A stretch of 64,000 nucleotides of DNA from CAVTQZ01 sp963737015 (GCA_963737015.1 CAVTQZ010000002.1:1-64000), one strand, 5' to 3'; positions 37,612 through 46,415 are shown, counted from the stretch's first letter. The notes: generated by a model from the sequence alone, not told the origin. Program-made: numbers and translations.

Positions 37612-38542
37612 TACCGGACCCGTCTCGGCCGGCAAGCGGGGCATCCGAGATGTCGGAGACGGCAAGCACGCCACGCGACCGGCGCACCCTTACTCCCGGC
37701 GCGACTTCGGTGGCTCGCATCTTCCCTGCTGCAACCTCGAGGACCCTGTCCACGGCGCCGAGGTCGGGGGGATGGCCGCCACCGCGGAGCCATCGTCGCG
37801 TGGCTCGTCTCGCCAGTGCTTTCGGCAACGACGCCAATGCGCGTCCGTCGCTCGCGTCAATGCCGGCGGCGATCTCGTCGAGCAGCTCGGCATCGCCCGC
37901 CAGAAGCTCAGCCTGACGAGCGAGAAGAGGGACGACGTCGCGTCCTGCGATCTCGCAACAAAGCGGAAGCAACTCGTGGCGCACCCGGTTTCGCAGGAAC
38001 CTGCTGTCCTCGTTACTGGGATCCTCGACCGGACGGAGACCTTCGCCCGCGCACAAAGCGCGCGTCTCGGACCGCCTCAACGAGAGAATCGGATGCTCTG
38101 CACCGGCCCTCATGGCACGGAGCCCGTCGATCCCCGCTCCTCGGAGCATGTTGATGAGGACCGTCTCGGCCTGGTCGTCCATCGTGTGGCCGGTGGCACA
38201 GGCTGGCGGCAAGACGGCTCTTCGCGCAGCGCGCGCTCTGGCCTCGAGGTTCGGACCCTCATCGACCTCCACCTTTTCCGAACGGAATGCAGCTCCGTAG
38301 CGCGCGGCGGCATCTGCGACGACCTCGGCCTCATCCGATGAGCCCGCCCGTAACCCGTGATCCACGTGGAGGGCGGTCACTTTGCGACCGGCCGCTACCG
38401 CCAGGATCAACAGTGCCAGGGAGTCCGCTCCCCCGGACACTGCACAGAAGTACTCGCCTGACGAAGACGGGAATGTACAGCGACTCAGCAAGTCGAGCGC
38501 GTCGACCTCGTCTCCCGGGCCCGGCGCACCCGCCGGGGACAT
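37595..38542 (-). CDS. tilS: tRNA(Ile)-lysidine synthase TilS
   Basis: Modifies the wobble cytidine of tRNA-Ile(CAU) to lysidine. PP-loop AVSGGADSLALL near residues 34-45, then ALHVDHGLR and ATGHTMDDQAETVLINMLRG. 315 residues from the ATG at 38542, which overlaps the preceding stop as TGATG. The longer open frame upstream is antisense-like sequence within the zincin gene. Confidence 0.93.
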   Translation of the reverse strand: MSPAGAPGPGDEVDALDLLSRCTFPSSSGEYFCAVSGGADSLALLILAVAAGRKVTALHVDHGLRAGSSDEAEVVADAAARYGAAFRSEKVEVDEGPNLEARARAARRAVLPPACATGHTMDDQAETVLINMLRGAGIDGLRAMRAGAEHPILSLRRSETRALCAGEGLRPVEDPSNEDSRFLRNRVRHELLPLCCEIAGRDVVPLLARQAELLAGDAELLDEIAAGIDASDGRALASLPKALARRATRRWLRGGGHPPDLGAVDRVLEVAAGKMRATEVAPGVRVRRSRGVLAVSDISDAPLAGRDGSGSVGAS

Positions 38543-39636
38543 CAGCCTGTGGCGAGCCGAGGCCGTTCGCCCTGACGCGCCACCCACTTGTTCGGGTCGC
38601 GGATCTCTTCCATGTCGGGCAGCTGCTCCGGACCCTCCCACACGCGAGCGAAGAGCTCCGAGCCGCCGGCCGACTCCACTGCGCGGATGAAATTCTCCCC
38701 CTGCTCGTATTGCCGGAGCTTCGCCTCGATACCGAGCAGCTGTTGCAGCAAACGCGCAGGTTTGCCCGCACGGCGCCTGCGGTCGCGCAGAACCCTGGAG
38801 AACCACGCCGCGTCCGGGACCGCTGAAGCCCCAGCGCGGTCCATCGTGACGTCCCCGTGACCCTCGAGCAGGCTCATCATCGCCTGGATCTGGCCGATCA
38901 CCTCCAACTGTTCGGGTGGTGCGACCAGTCCGAGAAGTCCGGCCTCCTGCAGTGGGTTGCGTCCCTCTCGTGCAGCAGCAGCTGCACGGCGCAATGCTTC
39001 TGCGAAGCGGCGCGGGTCGGGCGACATGCCTGCGAGAACCTTGTCGACGAGAGAGAGGAAATGAGGACGCAACCATTCGACGCCGGTGAACTGGCATCTG
39101 TGTGTGACCTCGTGCAGCGCGATCCAGAGCCTGAATTGCCTCGAGGGAAATCCGTGGCGACGCTCGAGCGCGACGATGTTCGGACCGACGTAAGACACGT
39201 AGTCACCGGTGTCGTCACCTTCGGCCAGCAACAGGTCGTATTGACCCAGCACCCGTGTCGACATCCAGCCGAGCACGGTCCCGAGCTGCGCTCCGGCTAC
39301 ACCACGGGCCGCGCCCTGGAAGGGGCCGGGCAACGTCGTCGTCTGCAGTTGCTCGAGTACGGGGTCGAGCAGGCGACGGAAGGATTTGAGGTTCGTTTGC
39401 ACCCATCCCGCACGGTCGACCACACGCGCTCGGGCGGAGCCCGAGATCGGCCGCAGCCCGGTCTCGTCAACAACGAGCGATTCCGCCTGGGCTGTCACCT
39501 CCGTGAAGTCCTCGACGAGCTGGGCCTCCGTGGCGGAGTCGACCGCAGCAGAAGCCGCGGCTCCGCCGAAGGGGTTGCCGGACGCAACCCAAGTGGCGAC
39601 GCGTCCGGCGACTTCCCACGAGACAGGACTGCTCAC
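38542..39636 (-). CDS. DUF2342 zinc-dependent metalloprotease-like protein
   Basis: 364 residues; actinobacterial family often labelled coenzyme F420 biosynthesis-associated. The zincin motif HEVTH is in ALHEVTHRCQFTG near residue 173, and a downstream EGHGD may provide further ligands. Function unproven; the F420 link is an annotation tradition based on distribution. One-base overlap with tilS, a conserved pairing. Confidence 0.85.
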   Translation of the reverse strand: MSSPVSWEVAGRVATWVASGNPFGGAAASAAVDSATEAQLVEDFTEVTAQAESLVVDETGLRPISGSARARVVDRAGWVQTNLKSFRRLLDPVLEQLQTTTLPGPFQGAARGVAGAQLGTVLGWMSTRVLGQYDLLLAEGDDTGDYVSYVGPNIVALERRHGFPSRQFRLWIALHEVTHRCQFTGVEWLRPHFLSLVDKVLAGMSPDPRRFAEALRRAAAAAREGRNPLQEAGLLGLVAPPEQLEVIGQIQAMMSLLEGHGDVTMDRAGASAVPDAAWFSRVLRDRRRRAGKPARLLQQLLGIEAKLRQYEQGENFIRAVESAGGSELFARVWEGPEQLPDMEEIRDPNKWVARQGERPRLATG

Positions 39637-39695
39637 GGAGCCAGTGTAGGTGGAAGGTCCCCGGGGGACACCCCGGCCGCCCGCGCGCCTCGACC

Positions 39696-39956
39696 CTAGG
39701 AGCTGCGCCTCTTATCCTCTTCCACGAGAGCGAGTTTGACCCTTTCACGTAGAGATTCAGGAACGTGGTCCCTGCACCTCTTGGCGATCACGATCCGCAG
39801 TTCGGCCTCGAAGTCGAAGGCCTCGACGCACGGGGGGCATTCATCGAGGTGCCGCTGTATCTGGAGGCGACGCTCCTCGGTGAGCTCCCCGTCGAGGTAG
39901 GTGTAAATCCGATGGAGCGTCTCGTTGCAGTCGACCTTGTGGTCTCCGCTACCCAA
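39696..39956 (-). CDS. rsrA: RsrA-type zinc anti-sigma factor
   Basis: Redox-sensing anti-sigma factor that releases its sigma factor when its zinc-cysteine cluster is oxidised. From the TTG at 39956 (GGGGAG four bases upstream) the protein has 86 residues with Cys10, His36, Cys40 and Cys43, the same spacing as Streptomyces RsrA (C11, H37, C41, C44). The longer frame to 40022 overlaps the sigma gene and is not used. Directly follows sigR. Confidence 0.9.
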   Translation of the reverse strand: MGSGDHKVDCNETLHRIYTYLDGELTEERRLQIQRHLDECPPCVEAFDFEAELRIVIAKRCRDHVPESLRERVKLALVEEDKRRSS

Positions 39957-39996
39957 CTGTCTCCCCTCGCTCCTTCGAAGCCGACCTTGACGCCGG

Positions 39997-40572
39997 TCAG
40001 TGCCCGGCTTCGGTCGCCACAAGCCCTTGTGCCACCGCTGAACCTGCCAACGCCTTCTGGAGCGCTCTTCTTCCCCGGTGGATCCTGCTCATGACGGTGC
40101 CGATCGGGACCTCCGTGATGTCCGCGATCTCCTTGTACGAGAAGCCTTCGACATCCGCCAGGAGAACCGCTATGCGAAATGTCTCAGGAAGCGATTCGAT
40201 CGCCGATTTCACGTCGTCGTCTGTGATCCGGTCGAAGAGCTCATCCTCGGCGGACCGTCCGGTGTTCGCCCCGCCCAGCTCGTCGAGCCGGTGGTAGAGG
40301 TAGAGATCCTCGACGTTGTCGACGTCCGCCTTCTCCGGGCGCCGCTTGGAGGCACGGTAGTTGTTGATGAAGGTATTGGTGAGGATCTTGTACAACCAGG
40401 CCTTCAAATTCGTGCCTTCCTCGAAGCGGTCGAAGGCCCGGTAAGCCTTGAGGAAGGTCTCTTGGACCAGGTCCTCGGCGTCGCTCGGGTTGCGAGTCAT
40501 GCGCAGGGCGGCCGAGTAGAGCGCCGGCATGTGCTCCATCGCCGAATCCGCGAATTCCGCCCTGTCTGCCAT
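39997..40572 (-). CDS. sigR: ECF sigma factor SigR/SigH-type
   Basis: Extracytoplasmic-function sigma factor of the thiol-oxidative-stress type, 191 residues. Region 2 contains NPSDAEDLVQETFLKAYRAF and region 4 SYKEIADITEVPIGTVMSRIHRGRRALQ. I start at the ATG at 40572, preceded at seven bases by TAGGGT; a start at 40605 lacks a ribosome site. Partner of the rsrA gene just downstream. Confidence 0.92.
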   Translation of the reverse strand: MADRAEFADSAMEHMPALYSAALRMTRNPSDAEDLVQETFLKAYRAFDRFEEGTNLKAWLYKILTNTFINNYRASKRRPEKADVDNVEDLYLYHRLDELGGANTGRSAEDELFDRITDDDVKSAIESLPETFRIAVLLADVEGFSYKEIADITEVPIGTVMSRIHRGRRALQKALAGSAVAQGLVATEAGH

Positions 40573-40579
40573 CGGCCCA

Positions 40580-40585
40580 ACCCTA
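40580..40585 (-). promoter_or_regulatory. Candidate -10 for leaderless sigR transcript
   Basis: TAGGGT on the minus strand lies seven bases before the sigR ATG at 40572. No GGGAAT-type SigR autoregulatory -35 is obvious at the right distance. Confidence 0.3.
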
Positions 40586-40614
40586 CTCACCGGGTGTGAG
40601 CCCATAGACGGCGT

Positions 40615-40620
40615 TAACGT
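40615..40620 (+). promoter_or_regulatory. Candidate -10 for leaderless SRPBCC transcript
   Basis: TAACGT ends seven bases before the GTG at 40628, with no ribosome-binding sequence; the sigR and SRPBCC promoters would face each other within about 55 bases. Confidence 0.35.
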
Positions 40621-40627
40621 CGCAGGC

Positions 40628-41104
40628 GTGACTGGCTCGAGCTCCGGCGGGGGATCAGGTGCCGCAGGCCCGTACTGCTTCGAGGTCGTGGGTCACACCC
40701 GTGCCCCGATTGCCGATGTCTGGTCGCTTCTGTCCCAGGCGGAACGCTGGAAAGAGTGGACCTGGATGACCCGCACCTCTCTCATAAAGCCCGGATCGCC
40801 CGATCGCGAGGGCGTCGGCGCGTTGCGGAGGTTCGCAGTGGGTCCGTTTGGCAGCGTCGAGGAGGTCGTCGAATGGGAGCCGCCCCACCACCTCGGGTAT
40901 GTCGCGCGCAAAGGTCTCCCGGTGCGCAGCTACCGCGCCGACGTCCGCCTCGAAGCCGAAGGGGAAGGGACCAAGGTCACCTGGTCAGGACACCTCGTCC
41001 CAAAGATCGCAGGGACGGGAACCGGCGTCCTTGCATACGTGAGATTCCTCGTTGCCGGGTTCACCCGCCGATTGTGCGCTTACGCGGAGGTGTCCCGGGG
41101 CTGA
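40628..41104 (+). CDS. SRPBCC-family (polyketide cyclase/START-like) protein
   Basis: 158 residues with a START-like helix-grip fold pattern: FEVVGHTRAPIADVWSLLSQAERWKEW at the N-terminus and VEEVVEWEPPHHLGYVARKG in the middle, as in the polyketide cyclase 2 / dehydrase-lipid transport family. It probably binds a hydrophobic ligand; which one is unknown. Ser/Gly-rich first 14 residues. Divergent from sigR. The frame stays open upstream across sigR but the GTG at 40628 is the sensible start. Confidence 0.75.
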   Translation: MTGSSSGGGSGAAGPYCFEVVGHTRAPIADVWSLLSQAERWKEWTWMTRTSLIKPGSPDREGVGALRRFAVGPFGSVEEVVEWEPPHHLGYVARKGLPVRSYRADVRLEAEGEGTKVTWSGHLVPKIAGTGTGVLAYVRFLVAGFTRRLCAYAEVSRG

Positions 41105-41145
41105 CCGCAACGACTGTTGATCGGACCGGTTCTGTGGCACGGTCG

Positions 41146-41673
41146 TCAGTCGCCAGTGGATCCGTCGACAAGCTCTCTGAGCAGGTCGGCGTGGCCGTTG
41201 TGTCTTGCGTACTCCTCGATCATGTGGAGGTAGATCCAGCGGATGTCGCGCTCAGGCTCGGATCGCTCGACGCTGGCAAAGGTGTCGTCGAGTGACCTGT
41301 CTCTCATTGCTTTGCGCGATGCTCCCACTTCTTTCCAGAAATGCTCGATGACCTCCTCGGCAGCGCAGCTGTCGAGCTCGTCGAAGTCGGCGTCGGAGCA
41401 CAGGTCGCCCACGTAGACGAACTCCAGGTTCATCCCGGCGCCGTTTCTCGAGAACCACCACCTCTCGACCTCGGTCATGTGACGCACGAGGCCGAGCAGG
41501 GACAGCCGCGAGGGAGGAGCGGCACGACGCTTCAGGTCCTCTGCGCCGAGACCTGCGCATTTGAGGAGCAGCGTCCTGCGCTGATAGTCGAGGCACGTTT
41601 CGAGGGCCTCGCGCTCACCCGCGATGGGCGGAGGTTCTTCGCGGTCGACGGGGGGAGCGGTCCATTCAGCCAC
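41146..41673 (-). CDS. DinB-family protein (DUF664)
   Basis: 175-residue four-helix DinB-like protein: LLGLVRHMTEVERWWFSRNGAG and IYLHMIEEYARHNGHADLLREL supply the three-histidine metal site typical of DinB/mycothiol-dependent enzymes. Some relatives are thiol transferases; the specific reaction here is unknown. GTG start with TAGCGT eight bases upstream and no ribosome site. It is convergent with the SRPBCC gene. Confidence 0.85.
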   Translation of the reverse strand: MAEWTAPPVDREEPPPIAGEREALETCLDYQRRTLLLKCAGLGAEDLKRRAAPPSRLSLLGLVRHMTEVERWWFSRNGAGMNLEFVYVGDLCSDADFDELDSCAAEEVIEHFWKEVGASRKAMRDRSLDDTFASVERSEPERDIRWIYLHMIEEYARHNGHADLLRELVDGSTGD

Positions 41674-41696
41674 GCATGCGAACGCTAGTCACCGTC

Positions 41697-42368
41697 CTAA
41701 TTCCACGTGGCGTCCGTCGAGCGCCAGGGGTCGCGCGAAACGATGGCTCGGTCGTCGAGAGCGGACCATGTCGAGTTCGGCGCTCTCCAATCTCCGTATA
41801 TGGCTTCGAGCTCCTTTTCGTGGTCCTTCGCCTTGAGCCATTTTCGACCGAGGAAGTCGAAGGATCGAAGGGGCTGGGGATCCAGCTTGCATTCGAGTTG
41901 GAGCAACCCGTTTGGGCTCTCGGAGTAGACGAAGTAGTGCCGAGCCGCGCCATCGGTTCCGGGGAAGAACAAGAAGAATTCGAACTTCGCTTCGTGGCGC
42001 ACGAACGTGTACTCGGTCACCCGACCGTCGTTGTCCCTGAACCTGAAAGCCCGGCGGAAGCCCGCATCCTCGAGGGCTCCAACGGCATCGAGCAGCAACT
42101 CTTCGTCCTCGGCGAGGACGGCGAAGTCGGCATCGTCCAGGTCGCTTCCGAGGAGTCTTCCCTCGCGCGCCCACCCGAGAAGCATGCCGCCCCATACCCA
42201 GAAGCGACCCGACAGTGCTGTGCCCGAGAGCACGTCGTTGAAACGCCTCAGATCTCTCGGAAAGACACGGCGTCTGATCCCCCGGTCGACCGCCGGCACC
42301 GTCCTGATCCTCCATGTCAGGTTGTTGTGCAGCAGGCGCCGTCCGATGGTGCCCGGCAGGGCGGTCAT
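41697..42368 (-). CDS. LicD-like phosphotransferase family protein
   Basis: 223 residues. The core WVWGGMLLGWAREGRLLGSDLDDADF matches the LicD/fukutin nucleotidyltransferase-fold pattern (GGxLLGxxRE, then DxDDxD at 76-81). LicD proteins move phosphocholine-type groups from CDP-linked donors onto cell-surface glycans. Its ATG overlaps the stop of the cytidylyltransferase-PLP gene as ATGA, so it probably uses that gene's product. Acceptor unknown. Confidence 0.65.
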   Translation of the reverse strand: MTALPGTIGRRLLHNNLTWRIRTVPAVDRGIRRRVFPRDLRRFNDVLSGTALSGRFWVWGGMLLGWAREGRLLGSDLDDADFAVLAEDEELLLDAVGALEDAGFRRAFRFRDNDGRVTEYTFVRHEAKFEFFLFFPGTDGAARHYFVYSESPNGLLQLECKLDPQPLRSFDFLGRKWLKAKDHEKELEAIYGDWRAPNSTWSALDDRAIVSRDPWRSTDATWN

Positions 42369-44218
42369 CTCGCCATCGTGAGTTCGGCGTGTTCGGTGAA
42401 CGATCGGAACACCTCGGACAGCGCTTCGACGAGGACTGCGTTTTCGGGGGGAAGGCGCACCCCCAGCCTCAGGCGCGGGATCCCGTCCTCGAACCTGTCG
42501 GTCACGTCCTTCACCTCGATGCCGTGTCCGGTGAGCAGGTCGCGGCGAACCGCTCCAGCGGTTGCCGCAGGGCCTTCGAGCTCCACCACGAGGAAGTTGC
42601 CCCCACTCGGACGCACGCGAGATACGCAGGACAAGGACGAGATCTCGCCCCTCAGCTGCTCGCGATCTTCCCCGGTGCGCACGATCGAGTCGACGTACGC
42701 GGTGTTGAATTTGACGAGCAACTCCAAGAGGAACTCGGTCGGAGCACCCAGGTTCCACACCGGGATCTCCGCACCAACCGACGCGACCAAATCGGCGTTG
42801 GTCGTGTAGAGGTAACCAAGGCGCAACCCCGGTGTGCCGAGACACTTGCTCAAGCTGGTCAACACGACGACGTTGTCGAGCGGTTCCTTCTCCAGTAGCT
42901 GCACCAGGGAAGGTTGCCCACTGAAGGCCAGGAACGACTCGTCGACCAAGAAGATCGTGCTCGACAGCCTCTTCGCGAGATCGTAGACATGAGCAGTCGG
43001 CACCGTCGTTCCGGTGGTGGTATTGGGGTTCACTACGACGAAGACGCGACTCTGCGAGGCAAGATGCTCGACGAGCCTCCAGTCCACTTCGAAATGGTCG
43101 GGATAGGTCCGGGCTCCGGGGAACACTCGCGGGTACTCACCAAAGGTCGGTTCTGGCAGCGCGACCTGATGCGGCTCGATTCGGGATCCGAGGATGCGCG
43201 CAAGGATGGGAAACGCCTGCGCCGCGCCATGAAGGACCTGGAGCCTCGAGGGATCGCAATGCAGGACATAGCCGAGCTTGCGGTTCAGTACATGTTGCGC
43301 GGATCCGTAGCTCCCCACGAGCTCCGGCAACGCGTGACGCATGGCTGCGAGCATCGCTCCGGTAGGGAAGTACGCGTTTCTCATGAACGAGAAGTCCAAG
43401 ACCTCGAAGTTCCAGTGTCCCCCGAAGGCCGAGCTCAGGATCTCTGATCGCCGGTCCGGCTCGAAGCGGAAACTGGCGACCGCGAGGTCGTTCGGGTCGT
43501 CCACCTCCACCCATCGCTCGCCGGAGACCACCTCGGCGCTGATCCTGTGCGCGGGAATGTTCGAGAGCATCCCGAGGACGAGCTCGTAGTAACACGAGGA
43601 GTCCACCTGGGTCGCATACGCGTGCAACAGGGGCTGCAGGGTCTTGCGGCAGAACTCCCGGTCGAAGCGGTACATGTTGAGGGTCTTGAACTTGCCTTCG
43701 TAGGAGAAGTTCGCGTCCTGAACGTCAGTGGGGTAGACGCCACTGACGAAGCCTTTCTCGACCGCGACGACGGTACCGTCCATTCCGGTTCTGTAGTGAT
43801 CCACGAGCGCGACGTTTCGCCCCGGGCTCTCGGCCAGCTGGACGAGGAGTGAAGGGTCGAACAGGAGGTCGCATTCGATGAGCAGCACGTCGCGTTCGAA
43901 GGACATCTGGTCGAGCGCCAATGCGAGCGATGCGATGTTGTTCGTCTCTCGGTAACGAGGGTTGTTGACGAGGCTCAGGGTTACGGCCGGGTAACGCCCG
44001 CGCAAAAACGTCTCTATGTCGGCGGCTCTGTATCCGGTGACCACGGTCACCTCGTTCACCCCCACAGCGCAGAGACCGTCCATGATCCTGCCGAGGATGG
44101 TCGTCCCGCCGATCGACAACAGGGCCTTGTGGCAGTTGTCCGACAGCGGGCTCATGCGCCGGCCGTAGCCCGCGGCGAGGATCACCGCCTGCAGGTCAGT
44201 GGAGCGCGCGTCGCTCAT
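42365..44218 (-). CDS. Bifunctional cytidylyltransferase-like / PLP aminotransferase-fold protein
   Basis: 617-residue fusion. Residues 1-250 are a LicC/PntC-type NTP transferase: ILAAGYGRRMSPL at 13-25, Lys31, NNPRYRETNNIASL at 85-98 and WVEVDDPNDL at 236-245. Residues about 270-610 are a fold-type I PLP domain of the HisC/CobD kind: NPNTTTG at 398-404, DESFLAF at 426-432, PLP lysine Lys458 in LTSLSKCLGTPGLRLGY. CobD relatives decarboxylate amino-acid phosphates, and LicC/PntC relatives make CDP-choline or CDP-aminoethylphosphonate. A linked amino-alcohol phosphate synthesis and CDP activation is therefore possible, but substrates are inferred. Coupled to the LicD-like gene. Confidence 0.8.
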   Translation of the reverse strand: MSDARSTDLQAVILAAGYGRRMSPLSDNCHKALLSIGGTTILGRIMDGLCAVGVNEVTVVTGYRAADIETFLRGRYPAVTLSLVNNPRYRETNNIASLALALDQMSFERDVLLIECDLLFDPSLLVQLAESPGRNVALVDHYRTGMDGTVVAVEKGFVSGVYPTDVQDANFSYEGKFKTLNMYRFDREFCRKTLQPLLHAYATQVDSSCYYELVLGMLSNIPAHRISAEVVSGERWVEVDDPNDLAVASFRFEPDRRSEILSSAFGGHWNFEVLDFSFMRNAYFPTGAMLAAMRHALPELVGSYGSAQHVLNRKLGYVLHCDPSRLQVLHGAAQAFPILARILGSRIEPHQVALPEPTFGEYPRVFPGARTYPDHFEVDWRLVEHLASQSRVFVVVNPNTTTGTTVPTAHVYDLAKRLSSTIFLVDESFLAFSGQPSLVQLLEKEPLDNVVVLTSLSKCLGTPGLRLGYLYTTNADLVASVGAEIPVWNLGAPTEFLLELLVKFNTAYVDSIVRTGEDREQLRGEISSLSCVSRVRPSGGNFLVVELEGPAATAGAVRRDLLTGHGIEVKDVTDRFEDGIPRLRLGVRLPPENAVLVEALSEVFRSFTEHAELTMAR

Positions 44219-44343
44219 TGCCCCGAGAGGTCATCGCGAGATGATCGTCATCCCGCCAGCCCCACTTGACCAGACGGGGGTCAATTCCGTCGGAAACGGG
44301 CCGTCAGGCGGGGCGACTCCGGTCGAGCGAGCGGGGGGCCGGA

Positions 44344-45144
44344 TCAGACGCGCCCCCAGCGTCCGAGAGCGTTGAACCGGAACCTCGCGTTTCCGTAACC
44401 AGGGATGTCCTGGTCCGAGGTCCGGACGAACTCGAGCCCGCAACTGCGCAGGACGTCTTCGACCCACTCCCGGGCGTAGTACTGATGGTCGAGACCGGCG
44501 TACGCGGCCCTGTAGGCTTCTGGTCCACCGGCGCGGGCGATCCGCCACTCGAGCGCCTCGGCCTTTCGGGCTTCGTCGGGCAGGTCCAGTATCAACACGG
44601 CCCTTTTCGCTCTTACGGACATCCGTTCGAGAACCGTGCGCGCGTATTCGAGACTGGGAAAGTATTCGAATACGCTGCAAGACAACACGAAGTCCGCCCG
44701 TGGCACGACCGGCACCTCGATCGCCTCGGTCAGCGAGAAATCCCCTTCGGGCATCACCGAGCGCGCGACCCCCAGCAGGCTCGCGGACTGGTCGATGCCC
44801 CCGACGTGACATCCCTGGTTATGAAAGTGATAGAGGAAGGCGCCAGCCCCACACCCGACCTCGAACACCGAGCAACCCGGGGTGACCCCCAGCTCCTGCT
44901 CCCACCGCGACGCACTCGCCGTCCATGCTTCTTCGTCCAAACCCCCGACGAAGGCTGAGTCGAAGCCGTCTGCCGCAAGGAGCTGTGCGCGAATGGAGCC
45001 GAAAGAAGGATCCAACCGGCGCTCGGCCCAAACTCTGGGCCACGTATTTGGCGAATGCTTTGCGCCGACCGTCACTGGCCACCTCAGAGATCTTGCGCGG
45101 TACCGATGAATCGCACGCGGGTTTGCGCACAGGTCATCGACCAC
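44344..45144 (-). CDS. SAM-dependent methyltransferase, class I
   Basis: 266 residues; the Rossmann methyltransferase core has motif I VFEVGCGAGAFLYHF and the following acidic strand GGIDQSASLLGVAR, then DFVLSCSVFEYF and a later ADVVLR-like region. The first 50 residues are basic and unconserved, so a later GTG start is possible. It lies 125 bases upstream of the cytidylyltransferase-PLP gene on the same strand, and may methylate the same product; that is inference. Confidence 0.75.
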   Translation of the reverse strand: MVDDLCANPRAIHRYRARSLRWPVTVGAKHSPNTWPRVWAERRLDPSFGSIRAQLLAADGFDSAFVGGLDEEAWTASASRWEQELGVTPGCSVFEVGCGAGAFLYHFHNQGCHVGGIDQSASLLGVARSVMPEGDFSLTEAIEVPVVPRADFVLSCSVFEYFPSLEYARTVLERMSVRAKRAVLILDLPDEARKAEALEWRIARAGGPEAYRAAYAGLDHQYYAREWVEDVLRSCGLEFVRTSDQDIPGYGNARFRFNALGRWGRV

Positions 45145-45197
45145 GGCGCTTCGACCCTTGAACAGCGGATCGATACGGCCAGAACAATTTTTCGACG

Positions 45198-45270
45198 AGC
45201 CTGGGAGGGGAATCGAACCCCTGACCTGCGCATTACGAATGCGCTGCTCTGCCGGCTGAGCTACCCAGGC
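45198..45270 (-). tRNA. tRNA-Thr (anticodon CGT)
   Basis: On the minus strand GCCTGGG pairs with CCCAGGC, the D-arm contains AGCTCAGCCGGCAGAGCA, the anticodon stem GCGCA/TGCGC encloses TTCGTAA (anticodon CGT), and the T-arm is GGGG-TTCGATT-CCCC-like. No CCA encoded. It lies between holB and the methyltransferase gene. Confidence 0.97.
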
Positions 45271-45317
45271 GGAAGCGCTCAGGCTAACGGATCGTGGTTG
45301 TCACAGAGCCCGATCAG

Positions 45318-46415
45318 TTACTCGGTGACAGCCGAAAGGCGCACCATGAGGGCCTCGAGCATGAGAGTTTCGTTCGGGTTTCTCACCATCTCGGCCACGA
45401 CCTCCTCGATCGCGGCGATCGCCGCAGTGAGGGCGCGCAGACGCTCGACACCGTGGGCACCGCTCTGTCCGTCCGCGGTGGCCTGGCGGATGCGGTCGCG
45501 GTATGCGCCTGCCAGCACTCCGAGCCCGGCGCGCAACTCGTCCATCCGCCAGCGGCGCTCCTCGCGGTGCTGGTTCTCCTCGATCTGTTTTCGGCCCGGA
45601 ACACCGCGCGCGCCCATCTTCTCGGCTTCCTCCTCCAGGGAGAGAATCTCCGTCTCATGCCTGGCGCGCAGTGGCTCCACCGCCTCCTCGCAAGAAGCGA
45701 GCAACATGCCGGCGAGAACCGCCGCCGACGCCCCTGTGCCGTCCAGCCTCGCCGGCACCGATCGCCACAGATCGCGCCGCTGCGCGAACCCCTCGTCTTC
45801 TGCAAGCAGACGTGCCCTCTCGACGATTCCTCCCGCTGCCGCTGCAACCTCTGTGGCTCGCTCGCTTTGCACACCCTGTTGCTCCAGCCAGCCTGCGAGG
45901 TCGCTGCTCGAAACAGGGCGGAGGTCGATCCTGATGCACCTGCTAGCCACCGTCGCCAGCTCGGCCGGCACGGACTCTGTGAGAAGGACGAACACGGACT
46001 GAGCCGCCGGCTCTTCGAGGGTCTTCAGGAGCACCGGCGCAGACACGCGCGCGAGGTGGAGATCGGAGAGCACGATCACCTGGCGGTGCCCCTCCAGTGG
46101 CCGGCGCTGTGCCAACCGCACCGCCCTGCGTGCGTCGTCGACGGTGATCGAAGCACCGGCACGCTCGATCTCGACGAGGTCGGGATGCGTCCCGGCGAGT
46201 GCGCGTCTGCAAACGTCGCATTCCCCGCACCCGCCGAAGCGGCAGAGCAACGAGGCCGCGAATCCGCGGACCAACTCCTGCTGACAAAGACCCGGAGGGC
46301 CGACGAGCATGTACGCGTGGACGGGGCGGCGGGCGGCGGACCGCAATTGCTCGACGGCTTCCCTCTGCCCGACAACGCCGGCGAACAGCTTCTGCGCCGG
46401 TGGTTCAGCGGTCAT
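45318..46415 (-). CDS. holB: DNA polymerase III delta-prime subunit
   Basis: Clamp-loader subunit, 365 residues. AAA+ N-terminus with a degenerate P-loop (VGPPGLCQQEL, no Lys-Thr), as is usual for non-ATP-binding delta-prime. Zinc-type cysteines lie in CRFGGCGECDVCRRALAGTHPD, and KTLEEP is the sensor-side motif. The C-terminal 100 residues are helical and charged. Its ATG overlaps the tmk stop as TGATG, the usual tmk-holB pair. Confidence 0.88.
   Translation of the reverse strand: MTAEPPAQKLFAGVVGQREAVEQLRSAARRPVHAYMLVGPPGLCQQELVRGFAASLLCRFGGCGECDVCRRALAGTHPDLVEIERAGASITVDDARRAVRLAQRRPLEGHRQVIVLSDLHLARVSAPVLLKTLEEPAAQSVFVLLTESVPAELATVASRCIRIDLRPVSSSDLAGWLEQQGVQSERATEVAAAAGGIVERARLLAEDEGFAQRRDLWRSVPARLDGTGASAAVLAGMLLASCEEAVEPLRARHETEILSLEEEAEKMGARGVPGRKQIEENQHREERRWRMDELRAGLGVLAGAYRDRIRQATADGQSGAHGVERLRALTAAIAAIEEVVAEMVRNPNETLMLEALMVRLSAVTE

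Noticed and set aside
40529..40627. Upstream extension of the SRPBCC gene
   Set aside because: Overlaps the sigR start region and lacks a ribosome site; the GTG at 40628 fits the family start.
45344..46415. Broken Walker A in HolB as a sign of a damaged gene
   Set aside because: Delta-prime subunits normally lack a working P-loop; the rest of the protein is intact.
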